Shown: positions 29,665-40,029, counted from the stretch's first letter. The stretch: DNA of 64,000 nucleotides from Pseudoclavibacter soli DSM 23366 (GCF_000423505.1 NZ_AUIC01000004.1:248001-312000); one strand, 5' to 3'. The notes: a model not told the origin generated them from the letters alone. Program-made: numbers and translations.

Positions 29665-30561
29665 TCAGCCGACCAGCTCGGCGGCGAAGGTGTTGGCGTT
29701 GAAGGCGGCGACGTCGTCGATGCCCTCGCCGAAGCCGATCAGCTTGACTGGAATGCCCGTGGTCTGCTGCACCCCCACCACGAAGCCGCCCTTGGCCGAG
29801 CCATCGAGTTTCGAGAGCACGATGCCGGTGACCCCGGCATGATCGACGAAGGCCTGTGCCTGGCTGAGGCCGTTCTGCCCGGTGGTGGCGTCGAGCACCA
29901 ACAGCACCTCGTTGATGGGAGCCAACTTCTCGACGACACGGCGAATCTTGGTCAGCTCGTCCATCAGGCCGGCCTTGGTCTGCAGGCGTCCGGCGGTGTC
30001 GATGATGACCACGTCGGCGTCGGTGGCGATCGCATGCTGCACCGACTGATAGGCCACTGAGGCGGGGTCTTGGCCCTGCTGCTGAGGGCGCACGATATCA
30101 GCGCCAGCGCGCTGTGCCCAAGTGGCCACTTGTTCGACGGCTGCCGCGCGGAACGTGTCGGCAGCACCGACAACCACGCGTTTGCCAGCCCGGGTGATGA
30201 AGCGCGCGAGCTTGCCGATCGTGGTGGTTTTGCCCACACCGTTGACGCCCACGAGCAGCACCACGGCCGGCAGCAGCCGACCTGTTTCGGGGTCAGGAGA
30301 GCGGGTCAGACGCAGCGTGGGATCGTTGCCGGCCAGTCGCTCGGCGAGCTCGTCGCGCAGCACGTTGCGCAGCTCGCGCTCGTCAGCGATGGCCAGCCGT
30401 GCAGTGGCCTCGCGCACATTCGTCACAATCGACTCGGCGGCATCGGCGCCGAAGTCGCCCAGAATCAGAGAGTCTTCCAGCGACTCCCAGCTCTCATCGT
30501 CGATCGGTCGCGCGCCGGTGAACAGCGAGCGCAGCGATCCGCGGAGTGACCATTTGGCCAT
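29665..30561 (-). CDS. ftsY: SRP receptor FtsY
   Basis: Membrane-associated GTPase that receives SRP-ribosome complexes. The 298 residues comprise only the NG domain: GVNGVGKTTTIGKLARF, DTFRAAAVEQ, DTAGRLQTK and SKLDGSAKGG. The long acidic A domain of E. coli FtsY is absent; a short basic amphipathic N terminus (KWSLRGSLRSLF) probably contacts the membrane. The ATG at 30561 overlaps the smc stop by one base; a TTG one codon upstream is the alternative start. Confidence 0.96.
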   Translation of the reverse strand: MAKWSLRGSLRSLFTGARPIDDESWESLEDSLILGDFGADAAESIVTNVREATARLAIADERELRNVLRDELAERLAGNDPTLRLTRSPDPETGRLLPAVVLLVGVNGVGKTTTIGKLARFITRAGKRVVVGAADTFRAAAVEQVATWAQRAGADIVRPQQQGQDPASVAYQSVQHAIATDADVVIIDTAGRLQTKAGLMDELTKIRRVVEKLAPINEVLLVLDATTGQNGLSQAQAFVDHAGVTGIVLSKLDGSAKGGFVVGVQQTTGIPVKLIGFGEGIDDVAAFNANTFAAELVG

Positions 30562-33500
30562 CAATGACTCCCATCGTCATGAGATGCCGGGGTCTGCTGC
30601 CCGGCATCGGAGTTTTCTTCTCGTTCAAGGCGCTGCCCGACCACCGCAGAGACACCATCTTGACGCATCGAGACGCCGTACAGGGCATCGGCGATCTCCA
30701 TGGTGCGTTTCTGGTGGGTGATCACGATCAGCTGAGAGTCGGCGCGCAGTCGCTCGAACACCGACAGCAGGCGCCCAAGGTTGGCGTCGTCGAGGGCAGC
30801 CTCGACTTCGTCCATGATGTAGAACGGGCTCGGTCGAGCGATGAAGATCGCCACCAGCAGGGCGACCGCAGCCAGCGATCGCTCACCGCCCGAGAGCAGT
30901 GAGAGTCGGTCGATCTTCTTGCCCGCCGGGCGGATGGCCACATCGATGCCCGTTTCGAGCGGGTTGTCGGGCTCAGTGAGGGTCAGCGCTCCTCGGCCGC
31001 CGGGAAAGAGCACGGGGAAGATCTCATCGAACGCCCGTCGCGTGTCTTCGAACGCGGCAGTGAAGATGTCCTGCATCTTCTCGTCAAGCTCGGCGCTGAT
31101 CGCCAGCAGATCTCGCCTGGTGTTCTGCAAGTCGGTGAGCTGTTCACTCATATACGTGTATCGCTGCTCGAGCGCGGCGAACTCTTCGAGCGCCAACGGA
31201 TTGACTCGACCCAAGCGAGTCAGCTGACGTTGCGCTTTGACCAGACGCAGCCGCTGCTGCTCGCGGTCAAAAGCGACCGTAGCCACGACGCTCTCACCGT
31301 CAGCCGGAGCCTCGGTCGGTGCACCGGTCTCATCGCGATTGACGATCTGTGCGCCGTCTGCCCAATCACCGGTGAGCGGGATGGGCTGGTGCGGCCCGTA
31401 CTCGGCCACAAGCACATCGATATCGACGGCGAGCTCGGCCTCAACGCGCTCCACCGCGGCACTGCGCCGCAGCTGCAGTTCATTCTCACGCAGGTCGAGA
31501 CCGTGTGCGCGCTCAATCAGCACGCCGAGCTCGTTCTGCGCTGCGCTGATCTCGGCGCGCACCTCGCCCAGCCGGGCATGCTGCTGGCGCCTGCGCACGT
31601 CTGCCTCGGCCACGATCAACCGTGCTTGATCAAGACTCACACTGATGTGTCGCAGCACCTCGGGCAGCAGCTGCTGCAGGTGCTCGGCGCGCTCCAGCTG
31701 GATGCTGCGAATCGCCTGCGCACGCGCCTGCGCCTGCGCCTGCGCCTTCATCTGTTCGGCTTCGCGTTGCAGCGTCTCAGCCCGGCGCTGCTCAGCCTTG
31801 GCCCGCTCGCGCACTGTCTCGACGGCAACACGTGCCTCAAGCTCAGCAGCCCTAGCCTCTTCAAGCGACAACGCCGCAGGCTCACGATCAATGTCTCGGC
31901 TGAGCGGCTGAGGCCGATCGTCGAACTCGGCGAGCGCTCGACGAGCGCTCGCTGCCTCCTCCTCAAGTGCGGCCAGGGAACGCTCCGCCTCGGCGCGCTG
32001 CTCGGTGACGCGGTCGAGCTCGGCTTGCGCCGCCTCAGCCTGCGCCCGCAACGAGCTCAGTCGTTTGGCACTCTCAGCAGCGTGGGCATCGTGTGCGCGC
32101 AATGCGGCCAGCGCCTCGTCGCGCGTTGCACGAGCCTGCACCCGCCGCTGTTTCATCTGCTCGAGGGCCTCGGCCAGCTGCTCGGTCGCCTGCTCAGCCT
32201 CTGCGGATGCCGTGGTCGCCTCGTCGCGTTCGGCCAGCAGCTGCAGGCGCGAGCTGCCCAGCTCACCGCCACCGCGCAAGACACCGGCCGCGACCACATC
32301 GCCGTCTGGCGTGACCGCCTGCCATCCCGAGGGCAGCGCAGCCACCACTGCGGCAACATCGCCCTGGCTATCGACGATCACCGTGGTCGCCAGCAGCGCG
32401 AGCATCCCACTGGGCCCAGTGACGACTTCGAGCGCGTGCTGCACATGCGAACGCTGCCCTTGCGGCAGGGCATCGAGCACGCGTTCAGCCACAGGCGCAG
32501 CCGCCTGCGCGACAACGGCTGTGACCTGGCCCAGGCCGTTGGTGCGCGCAGTGCCGAGCGCGTCAAGCCCATGTGGCAGGGTGTCCACGACGACGGCCTC
32601 GGCGAGCGCACCCAACGCTGCCGCGACGGCAGCCTCATGACCAGGTGCGACGCTCAGTGCGTCGGCGACCAATCCCTGCACCCCTGCGGCATCTTCAGCC
32701 AGCAGCGCGGCCGAGCCGTCTCTGGTATCGAGAGCCATGCCCAGCGCCTGTGCCCGAGCGCGCTGTGACTGCGCCTCAGAGCGCGCCTTGGCATGATGAT
32801 CGCGCAACTCGGCGAGCTCACGGTCGAGCGCATCGAGCGCCGCAGCCGCCTCACTGTACGCCGCATCGAGAGTGGCGGCCGCGTCGTTGTCGCCGCCCTC
32901 GCCAGCGCTGCGCTGCGCCTCAGCGAGCGCTTGGGCGCGTGCGTCGCGACGTTCGGTTGCCTCGGTGATGGCCTGTTGACTGCGAGTCAATTGCGCAGCG
33001 GCCGTCTCAATGCGCCCGACCGCCAGATCGACGGCGTTGGCAAGCTCGGTGCGACGCAGCTCATGTCGCGAGATGAGCGCCGACTGCTCGGCGATCTGAG
33101 CGTCAACGGCCTGCAGCGCCTCGAACCTCTGCAGCGTAAGTGCCCTGGCCGCGTCGAGGGTGGCTGACTGCTCGTGAGCCTGCTCAGTGAGCTCTCGGGC
33201 AGCCACCTGCGCGGCCTGCGCCTCGGCGAACTTGGCCGGCGCGTCGAGATCGAACGCCTGCGGCTGACTCGACAACAGCGCCACACGCTGACCTGTCAGT
33301 GACTGCAGCGACCTGAAGCGCTCGGCTTGGGTTTCAAGGCGACGAACGACATCCCGCGCCCGCTCGAGCTCATCAGAAACCGTGGTGCGCTCGAGTTCGG
33401 CCAGCGCGGCCTTGAGCTCGTCGACCCGCGCACGCAGACGCTGCTGCTGATCAGTGGTGTCTCCGTGGCTGCGCCCGAGTGCCGCCAGATCTTCGTCGAT

Positions 33501-34208
33501 AGCCACGATTTCGGCTGCGAGCAGGCGAGACTCAGCATCGCGTACCTCCGCCTGAATCTGCTGTGCAGATCGCGCCACCTCGGCCTGAGCGCCAAGCGGT
33601 TTGAGTTGGCGACGCAGTTCGCCGGCGAGATCATTCACCCGCTGCAGGTTCGCCTCCATGGCCTCGAGTTTGCGCACGGTGCGCTCTTTGCGCCGCCGAT
33701 GCTTGAGAATGCCCGCCGCCTCTTCGATGAAGCCGCGCCGCTCGACCGGGGTGGCACGCAGCACTTGGTCGAGTTGCCCCTGCCCGACGATCACGTGCAT
33801 CTCACGCCCGAGGCCAGAGTCGCTCAGCAGCTCTTGCACGTCGAGCAGGCGACACGACCGCCCGTTGATGGCGTATTCGCTGCCGCCGGAGCGAAAGAGT
33901 GTGCGACTGATGGTGACCTCGGTGTAGTCGATCGGCAGCGCACCGTCGGAGTTGTCGATGGTGAGCACCACCTCGGCTCGACCGAGTGGCCCCTTCTTCG
34001 CGGTGCCGGCGAAGATCACGTCTTCCATCTTGCCGCCGCGCAGCGTTTTGGCGCCCTGCTCGCCCATCACCCAGGCGAGCGCGTCAACCACGTTCGACTT
34101 GCCCGAACCATTGGGGCCCACGACCGCGGTAACACCAGGTTCAAATTGAAAAGTGGTCGCGTGCGCGAACGACTTGAACCCCTTGAGGGTCAGCGTCTTC
34201 ACATACAC
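30561..34208 (-). CDS. smc: Chromosome segregation protein SMC
   Basis: Condensin ATPase that compacts and segregates chromosomes with ScpA/ScpB. The 1215 residues have Walker A VGPNGSGKSNVVDAL near the N terminus, two long Ala/Glu/Arg-rich coiled coils around a central hinge (about residues 500-660), and a C-terminal signature LLSGGERSLAAVALL with Walker B YIMDEVEAALDD. The start is the GTG at 34208, giving the usual N terminus YVKTLTLKGFKSFA; the longer frame to 34310 adds unrelated residues. It is coupled to ftsY. Confidence 0.97.
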   Translation of the reverse strand: MYVKTLTLKGFKSFAHATTFQFEPGVTAVVGPNGSGKSNVVDALAWVMGEQGAKTLRGGKMEDVIFAGTAKKGPLGRAEVVLTIDNSDGALPIDYTEVTISRTLFRSGGSEYAINGRSCRLLDVQELLSDSGLGREMHVIVGQGQLDQVLRATPVERRGFIEEAAGILKHRRRKERTVRKLEAMEANLQRVNDLAGELRRQLKPLGAQAEVARSAQQIQAEVRDAESRLLAAEIVAIDEDLAALGRSHGDTTDQQQRLRARVDELKAALAELERTTVSDELERARDVVRRLETQAERFRSLQSLTGQRVALLSSQPQAFDLDAPAKFAEAQAAQVAARELTEQAHEQSATLDAARALTLQRFEALQAVDAQIAEQSALISRHELRRTELANAVDLAVGRIETAAAQLTRSQQAITEATERRDARAQALAEAQRSAGEGGDNDAAATLDAAYSEAAAALDALDRELAELRDHHAKARSEAQSQRARAQALGMALDTRDGSAALLAEDAAGVQGLVADALSVAPGHEAAVAAALGALAEAVVVDTLPHGLDALGTARTNGLGQVTAVVAQAAAPVAERVLDALPQGQRSHVQHALEVVTGPSGMLALLATTVIVDSQGDVAAVVAALPSGWQAVTPDGDVVAAGVLRGGGELGSSRLQLLAERDEATTASAEAEQATEQLAEALEQMKQRRVQARATRDEALAALRAHDAHAAESAKRLSSLRAQAEAAQAELDRVTEQRAEAERSLAALEEEAASARRALAEFDDRPQPLSRDIDREPAALSLEEARAAELEARVAVETVRERAKAEQRRAETLQREAEQMKAQAQAQARAQAIRSIQLERAEHLQQLLPEVLRHISVSLDQARLIVAEADVRRRQQHARLGEVRAEISAAQNELGVLIERAHGLDLRENELQLRRSAAVERVEAELAVDIDVLVAEYGPHQPIPLTGDWADGAQIVNRDETGAPTEAPADGESVVATVAFDREQQRLRLVKAQRQLTRLGRVNPLALEEFAALEQRYTYMSEQLTDLQNTRRDLLAISAELDEKMQDIFTAAFEDTRRAFDEIFPVLFPGGRGALTLTEPDNPLETGIDVAIRPAGKKIDRLSLLSGGERSLAAVALLVAIFIARPSPFYIMDEVEAALDDANLGRLLSVFERLRADSQLIVITHQKRTMEIADALYGVSMRQDGVSAVVGQRLEREENSDAGQQTPASHDDGSH

Positions 34209-34425
34209 GGCGGCGGGTCTCACTTTCGGTCGGCGACAGGGTGCCTCGAACCAGCGGGCACACTCTGTCTCTAGGGTACCGGGTGCTCTGCCGCACCACC
34301 GGTTCTGCACAGGCCGAAGGCTGCGCGCTTTTCTCCACAGACCCCGATGGATGCCCCAGCACGCCCTCGCCTCGACCTACGCTGGCAGCCCGCCCACTTC
34401 GATCTCTCGCACCCAAGGAAGGCAG

Positions 34426-37400
34426 ATGCGCATCCCCTGCACCCTCGACGCCACCGGTCAGTGCCGCGATATCGTGATCACCACAGACACCGGCACGATC
34501 ATCGGCGAGATCGCCGACCGATTGCGGGCTCATCTGTCCGGCACCTCCACACGGCACGACCAACCTGTTCAGAGTGCCACGCCAGCGACGCTGTGTGTGC
34601 GGCTCGCAGGCCACGGCAAGCCGGTCATCCTTGATCGACACCGCACCGTGGGCGAGTCGGCTCTGCAGCCGGGGTGCACCGTCACCCTCGTTGACGAGGC
34701 CGCACCAGGGGTCGAAGCCCGGCGACAGTATCCCCTCGCCGCGCAACTGGTCGAAATGTCAGCAAACCGCTCCCACGGTCTGGTCACCGGTGAGAATCTC
34801 ATCGGACGAGACCCCGAACTGCGCGTGCATCTTGCCAGCCGAGATATTTCACGACGCCATGCAAAGCTGGCCATCACCGAAGACGGCACCGCCAGCCTGC
34901 ACGATCTCGGCAGTGCGAACGGCGTGCTGGTCAACGGCAGCCCCATAACCTCTGCGCCGATCCGAGACGGCGAAGTGATCACTCTCGGCACCCGCAGGCT
35001 GCGGTTCATGCGCATCGCTGCACCGCACGCGACCAACACTCGTGAAGCGCTGCTCACCCCGCGCACGCCCGTGATTCCCGCCCCGGCGGTCGTACCTCGG
35101 TTCACTGCCGAACAGCATCAGCTGCCCACGCCCCCACAGCGCCGCCGCAGCACGCGTCTGCCGATGCTGGCTGCACTTGTACCGGTGCTTGGCGCAGTGG
35201 CGATGTACACGCTCACGAGGTCTCCATACAGTCTGCTACTTGCCGGCATGGCTCCGTTGGCGCTGCTGGCCAGCTGGCTCGACAATCGAGTGGTGTCGAG
35301 CCGCGAACATCGACGCGAGCTCGCAGCGTTCTGCAGCGCGATCGACCGACTCGAGGTCGATCTGCGTCAGTCGCAACAGCGCGAGCGCGAGGTGCGACAC
35401 CGTGCGAGCCCGGCCGCAACCACACCGCTGTGGCAACGCCGCCCCGAGCATCGCACCTTTCTCGAAGTGCGTTTCGGCCTCGGAACCGATCTCAGTCTGA
35501 CCGAGACACCAAGCATCGAACGCGCAGAACTGCCAGATGAGGTGTGGGCCAGACTGGTGGCGCTGCGCGACCGGTTCGCCACCATCACCGACGTGCCGGT
35601 GGTTGAGCATCTGCTCTCTGCCGGGTCAATCGGTATCGTCGGCACCACCGAGGCCGCGCACGATGCGCTGCGCGCGCTCATCATGCAGATCGCTGCATCG
35701 CATTCGCCGGCGGATGTCGTGCTCGCCGCATTCTGCCCGTCGCCTGCACTGCCCGGGTGGCAGTGGCTCAAATGGCTGCCGCACACCGCATCGCCGCACT
35801 CTCCCGTCGTCGGCGACCACCTCGCCAGCACATCAGAAGACGCTGCCGCCCTGATGCGTCGACTCGAAGAGGTGGTCGGCTCCCGCTCCGGTGCGAAAGG
35901 GCAGCTGCGCTCACACCTGCCGGCCGATGACCGCCCGGTGCATCATCACACTCAGGCGGCCGCTCCGCCCGAGCACATGCCAGTCGTGATCGTCGTGGTG
36001 ATCGGTTCGCCTGATCTCGACCTGGCACGCCTCGTGCATCTGGCCGAGATCGGCCCCGATCACAGCGTGCACCTGCTCTGGCTGACCCACCGCACTGCCG
36101 AGCTACCTGCGGCCTGCCGCTCCTGGCTGCACATCGAGGCCGATCTGACCGCTGCGTTACACAGAGTGCGTTCAGCCAGCCATACCCCAGTCACAAAACT
36201 CGACCGACTCGATGCGCACCAGGCAGGCACGCTCGCCCGCGCGATGGCACCAATGACCGACGCCGGAGCGCTGATGCTCGATGAGAGCGACCTCCCCACC
36301 CGCATCCGGCTCAGCGAGCTGACCGACGCCGATCTCGGCGAGCCTGCGGCGATTGCCCGCCGTTGGGCTGCCAACGATTCGATCATGTCTGCCTGGCACC
36401 AGACTCGCGCGACCGCAGCATCCCACCGTTCGGCAGCGCCGACAGGTCTGCGAGCGAGCGTTGGAGCAGGTGCATTGGGCGCCTTCGACATCGACCTGCG
36501 CACACAAGGCCCACACGCGATTCTCGGCGGCACAACCGGCAGCGGCAAGTCAGAGTTCTTGCAAACGTGGATCATGGCGATGGCAGCCGAACACTCCCCT
36601 GACCGCCTCACTTTCCTGCTCGTCGATTACAAAGGCGGAGCAGCCTTTGCCGAGTGCGCCGATCTGCCGCACACCGTGGGGCTGGTCACCGATCTCGACA
36701 CACACCTGGTGCAGCGCGCGCTGATCTCACTGCGTGCCGAACTGGCCCGGCGCGAGCGCCTGCTTAACGAGGCCGGGGCCAAAGACCTCCGCAGCATGGA
36801 AAGTCGACACGATGCTCGCACACCGCCGATGCTGGTCATCGTCGTTGACGAGTTCGCTGCGCTCGCAGCCGATGTGCCAGAGTTCGTCACTGGCATCGTC
36901 GACATCGCAGCCCGAGGTCGTTCGCTGGGGCTGCATCTGATCTTGGCGACACAGCGCCCATCTGGCGTGGTCGACGACAATCTGCGTGCCAACGCCAATC
37001 TGCGTGTGGCGCTGCGCATGGCCGACGTGCAAGACAGCACTGATGTGTTGGGCAGCGCCGATGCCGCACATTTTCCGCCTGAGGTGCCCGGTCGTGCTGC
37101 GGTTCGTGCGGGCCCTGGCCTGGTGCAGCACTTTCAGGCCGCCTACGTCGGCGCTCCGCTGTTGAAGCGCCGAGAAGTGCCAGACATCAGCATCGCCGAC
37201 CTGCCGTTCGGCACCGGCGAGCATTGGCCGACGCCCGGCACCACTGTTCCCGTGCCACCTACGGCAGTGCGCGAGATCGAGGCGATGCGCGACGCCATGT
37301 GCACCGCCGCCGACAGACTTGGCCTGAGCAGACCACGCCGACCTTGGCTCGACGCACTCCCGGCGGCGATCAGCCTATCGCCGAGTGATGCAGGCACCGA

Positions 37401-39000
37401 CGCTGGGCTTGTGCTCGGGCTAGCCGACGACCCGGCGCACCAGCGGCAGCTGCCCTACGTCTGGTCGCCGAGTGCCTGTGGTCATCTGCGTGTGATCGGT
37501 GGTGCTGGCAGCGGAAGATCACAGGTTTTGCGAACCATTGTCTGGCAGCTGGGCTGTCGCACCAGCGCACTCGAACCCACTGAGGTCTATGCGATCTGCG
37601 CCAGCGCCGCGCCGCTCGAAATGATCGAGGTGCTGCCCATTGTCGGGTCGGTGATCGAAGCCGACGACCGCGAGCGCGTAGAGCGTCTGCTGCGACTGCT
37701 CGCAACCACTCTGCAGCAGCGCCTACAGCTGCTGCGTGCTGCGCGAGTGTCCAACATCGATCAGCTGAGCAACGGCCCGCCGCCACACATCCATCTGCTT
37801 ATCGATGATCTGCCTGCGTTGCAGCAGAGGTATGAGTTCTCGCGCGGCTTCGACGTGATCAGAACGATTACCGAGCTGTGCACAGCGGGCCGCAGCGTTG
37901 GCATCCATGTGATTTTCACCACAGATCGCCCCAGCGGTCTGCCGACAGCGATCGCCTCCGCAGTAAACGACACTCTCGTGCTGCGGCTCCCTGATGCCGC
38001 GCTGACCGCCATGCTTGAGGTCAGCACTGAGGCGCTCGCGCAAGCGTCGCCCGGCCGCGGCATCGTGGTGGGCGGCAGCTGTCACGGTCTCGAGGTGCAG
38101 GTGGGGCTGCCCGAACGAGCCGCCACCGCAGCTGAACAGGCGCAGATATTCACCGCTTTAGCCGAGCGCCTGCGCGCGGCCGAGGTACCCAGCGCACCGA
38201 GCATCCGTCGGCTGCCCGATTCGATACCGCTGTCGTCTCTGCCAGAAGTCGATGAGCACGGTGCACCGGTTTTCGGCCTTGCCGATGACTCGCTCGCCCC
38301 GCTGGGTCTGCCGGTCGGTGAGCCGTTGCTCGTGTTGGGGCGCACGCAAGATGAGAACGCCACTGCGTTGGGTGTGCTCGCTCGAGCCGTGCACACCGCG
38401 GGGCCGCACCGCCGAGGCGTTCTGCTCGCCCCCGGGCCCACGCCACTTGCACAGGCGATCCCCTGGCACCGCATCGCGACAAAAGAGACCGCTGTCGATG
38501 CCGCGCTCAAAGAACTCCTCGGAGCAATCACTCCAGAGCTGCCACAACGCCCTACGCTGGCGCAGTTCGACACCACCGCCTGGCTCACCGACGATGACTG
38601 GCTCTCCCCTGCCACAACGAGTGCGGCACATGCACCAGCCCATCTGCCACAGAGCATGCAAGCCGCGCTTACCGGTGACGACCTCTTCGTGGTGATCGAG
38701 CGGGCGGCCGACTTTGCCGGCGCCACAATCGAACCTCGCCTGGCCGAGTTGATCGCGCACTGCCGCCGACAGGGCATGACCTGCATCGTGGATGCCGACC
38801 CTGCGGTGTTGCCGACGGCTTGGGAATTGCACGGCGCGGCTCGCACCATCAGATCAGGTCTGCTGCTGCGGCCCGATCCCGACGACGCCGACCGTTATCT
38901 GCGAGCGAATCTGCCGCCCGACGACTCAGCGCATTGGCCGCCAGGTCGCGGCTGGCTGGTCACCGGCGGTGTGTCGCGCCTCGTGCAGGTGGCCCGATGA
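34426..39000 (+). CDS. FHA/FtsK-SpoIIIE ATPase resembling EssC/EccC of type VII secretion
   Basis: A 1524-residue membrane ATPase. Order of parts: an N-terminal beta-rich domain; a canonical FHA domain at about 105-195 (LIGRDPELRVHL, ISRRHAK, GSANGVLVNG); two transmembrane helices at about 244-285; and three P-loop modules. The first is intact: Walker A GGTTGSGKS (701-709) and Walker B VIVVDE (near 805-809). The second, GGAGSGRS from 1025, has Arg for the catalytic Lys, and the third (near 1300) lacks a usable P-loop. This matches EssC/EccC, but no WXG100 or other T7SS genes are adjacent. AAGGAAGG precedes the ATG; a TACGCT box lies 42 bases further up. Confidence 0.9.
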   Translation: MRIPCTLDATGQCRDIVITTDTGTIIGEIADRLRAHLSGTSTRHDQPVQSATPATLCVRLAGHGKPVILDRHRTVGESALQPGCTVTLVDEAAPGVEARRQYPLAAQLVEMSANRSHGLVTGENLIGRDPELRVHLASRDISRRHAKLAITEDGTASLHDLGSANGVLVNGSPITSAPIRDGEVITLGTRRLRFMRIAAPHATNTREALLTPRTPVIPAPAVVPRFTAEQHQLPTPPQRRRSTRLPMLAALVPVLGAVAMYTLTRSPYSLLLAGMAPLALLASWLDNRVVSSREHRRELAAFCSAIDRLEVDLRQSQQREREVRHRASPAATTPLWQRRPEHRTFLEVRFGLGTDLSLTETPSIERAELPDEVWARLVALRDRFATITDVPVVEHLLSAGSIGIVGTTEAAHDALRALIMQIAASHSPADVVLAAFCPSPALPGWQWLKWLPHTASPHSPVVGDHLASTSEDAAALMRRLEEVVGSRSGAKGQLRSHLPADDRPVHHHTQAAAPPEHMPVVIVVVIGSPDLDLARLVHLAEIGPDHSVHLLWLTHRTAELPAACRSWLHIEADLTAALHRVRSASHTPVTKLDRLDAHQAGTLARAMAPMTDAGALMLDESDLPTRIRLSELTDADLGEPAAIARRWAANDSIMSAWHQTRATAASHRSAAPTGLRASVGAGALGAFDIDLRTQGPHAILGGTTGSGKSEFLQTWIMAMAAEHSPDRLTFLLVDYKGGAAFAECADLPHTVGLVTDLDTHLVQRALISLRAELARRERLLNEAGAKDLRSMESRHDARTPPMLVIVVDEFAALAADVPEFVTGIVDIAARGRSLGLHLILATQRPSGVVDDNLRANANLRVALRMADVQDSTDVLGSADAAHFPPEVPGRAAVRAGPGLVQHFQAAYVGAPLLKRREVPDISIADLPFGTGEHWPTPGTTVPVPPTAVREIEAMRDAMCTAADRLGLSRPRRPWLDALPAAISLSPSDAGTDAGLVLGLADDPAHQRQLPYVWSPSACGHLRVIGGAGSGRSQVLRTIVWQLGCRTSALEPTEVYAICASAAPLEMIEVLPIVGSVIEADDRERVERLLRLLATTLQQRLQLLRAARVSNIDQLSNGPPPHIHLLIDDLPALQQRYEFSRGFDVIRTITELCTAGRSVGIHVIFTTDRPSGLPTAIASAVNDTLVLRLPDAALTAMLEVSTEALAQASPGRGIVVGGSCHGLEVQVGLPERAATAAEQAQIFTALAERLRAAEVPSAPSIRRLPDSIPLSSLPEVDEHGAPVFGLADDSLAPLGLPVGEPLLVLGRTQDENATALGVLARAVHTAGPHRRGVLLAPGPTPLAQAIPWHRIATKETAVDAALKELLGAITPELPQRPTLAQFDTTAWLTDDDWLSPATTSAAHAPAHLPQSMQAALTGDDLFVVIERAADFAGATIEPRLAELIAHCRRQGMTCIVDADPAVLPTAWELHGAARTIRSGLLLRPDPDDADRYLRANLPPDDSAHWPPGRGWLVTGGVSRLVQVAR

Positions 39001-39009
39001 ACGTGGCGT

Positions 39010-40029
39010 TCAGCGTCGTTCGGGCGTGCGTGCCTGAGCCAGCGGCAGCAGCGTCTCGAGGCTCAGCGGGGCGACCTCAACCCCCGCGGCCCCAGAGATC
39101 AGATCTTCAGGAAAGGCCCACACCAGCTCTTCGATCTCATGATCGGCTCGCAGCTGCGAGGCCGTCTGCTCGTCGATGCTCAGATAGTAGGCGTCAGCGT
39201 CGACGTGTGTGTCGGCCTCATTCAGCGCCGCCGCGTGGAAGCGCCCAAGGTGTTCTAAACGCTCAGGGTCAATGCGCAGACCCAGCTCTTCGTGCACCTC
39301 GCGCACCACCGCCTGACGGGGCGTCTCGTCAGCCTCGAGCTTGCCGCCGCACTGCATGAACCCGGTGGTGCCCCGTTTACGCACGAGCAGCGTGCGTCCG
39401 TGGCTGTCGTTGAGCACCAGTGCGGCAATGCGCAGCACCATGTCGCGGGCGTCACCGCTGCGCGCCCATTTCTCGGTGGGCGCGTGGTAGCGCTCGAACG
39501 CGTCGAGCACCTCCGCGAATGAAGGCGACACTGTGACCATGCGCACATACTGCGGCCGGATGAACCCATCGGTTGCAGCGCGCGCAAAGAAGGCCGCGAG
39601 GTCGTCGTAGTAGCCGTTGACGTTGAGCAATGCGACAGGTTTGTGGTGCAGGCCGATCTGCCCCCATGTCCACTGTTCGGCAATCTCCTCGAGTGTGCCC
39701 GACCCTCCAGGCAGCGCTACAAAGGCATCGGAGAGTTCAGACATTCGCGCCTTGCGCTGAGCCATGGTGTCAACGACCTCGAGCTCGGTGAGCCCTGGGT
39801 GAGCGATCTCGCGGTCAGCCAGGTTACGGGTGATCACGCCGTGCACGCGGCCGCCAGCCGCCAGTGCCGCATCCGCCACCCGGCGCATGAGCCCCACGCT
39901 GCCGCCGCCATAGACCACCGTGATGCCACGTCGTGCCAATGTGGTGCCGACCTCGGTCGCCGCCTGCGCATACCGTGTGTCATCGCCGCTGCTCGACCCG
40001 CAGTAGACGGCCACTGCTCGAATTCCCAT
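39010..40029 (-). CDS. LOG-family phosphoribohydrolase fused to a Nudix hydrolase
   Basis: Residues 1-185 form a Rossmann-like LOG (TIGR00730) domain with VYCGSSSG, YGGGSVGLM and PGGSGTLEE (108-116). This family splits nucleoside 5'-monophosphates into base and ribose 5-phosphate. Residues 195-339 are a Nudix hydrolase with a perfect box from Gly229 to Leu251 (Glu235, then REVHEELGL). Both active sites look intact. The ATG at 40029 lies six bases after a TAGGCT box, predicting a leaderless mRNA. A nucleotide-salvage or pool-cleaning role is inferred. It is convergent with the EssC-like gene, nine bases away. Confidence 0.92.
   Translation of the reverse strand: MGIRAVAVYCGSSSGDDTRYAQAATEVGTTLARRGITVVYGGGSVGLMRRVADAALAAGGRVHGVITRNLADREIAHPGLTELEVVDTMAQRKARMSELSDAFVALPGGSGTLEEIAEQWTWGQIGLHHKPVALLNVNGYYDDLAAFFARAATDGFIRPQYVRMVTVSPSFAEVLDAFERYHAPTEKWARSGDARDMVLRIAALVLNDSHGRTLLVRKRGTTGFMQCGGKLEADETPRQAVVREVHEELGLRIDPERLEHLGRFHAAALNEADTHVDADAYYLSIDEQTASQLRADHEIEELVWAFPEDLISGAAGVEVAPLSLETLLPLAQARTPERR

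Noticed and set aside
31230-32768. Plus-strand open frame of 512 codons inside smc
   Set aside because: Mirror of the coiled-coil coding region, rich in Leu, Cys and Arg as expected from the complement of Ala/Glu/Gln codons.
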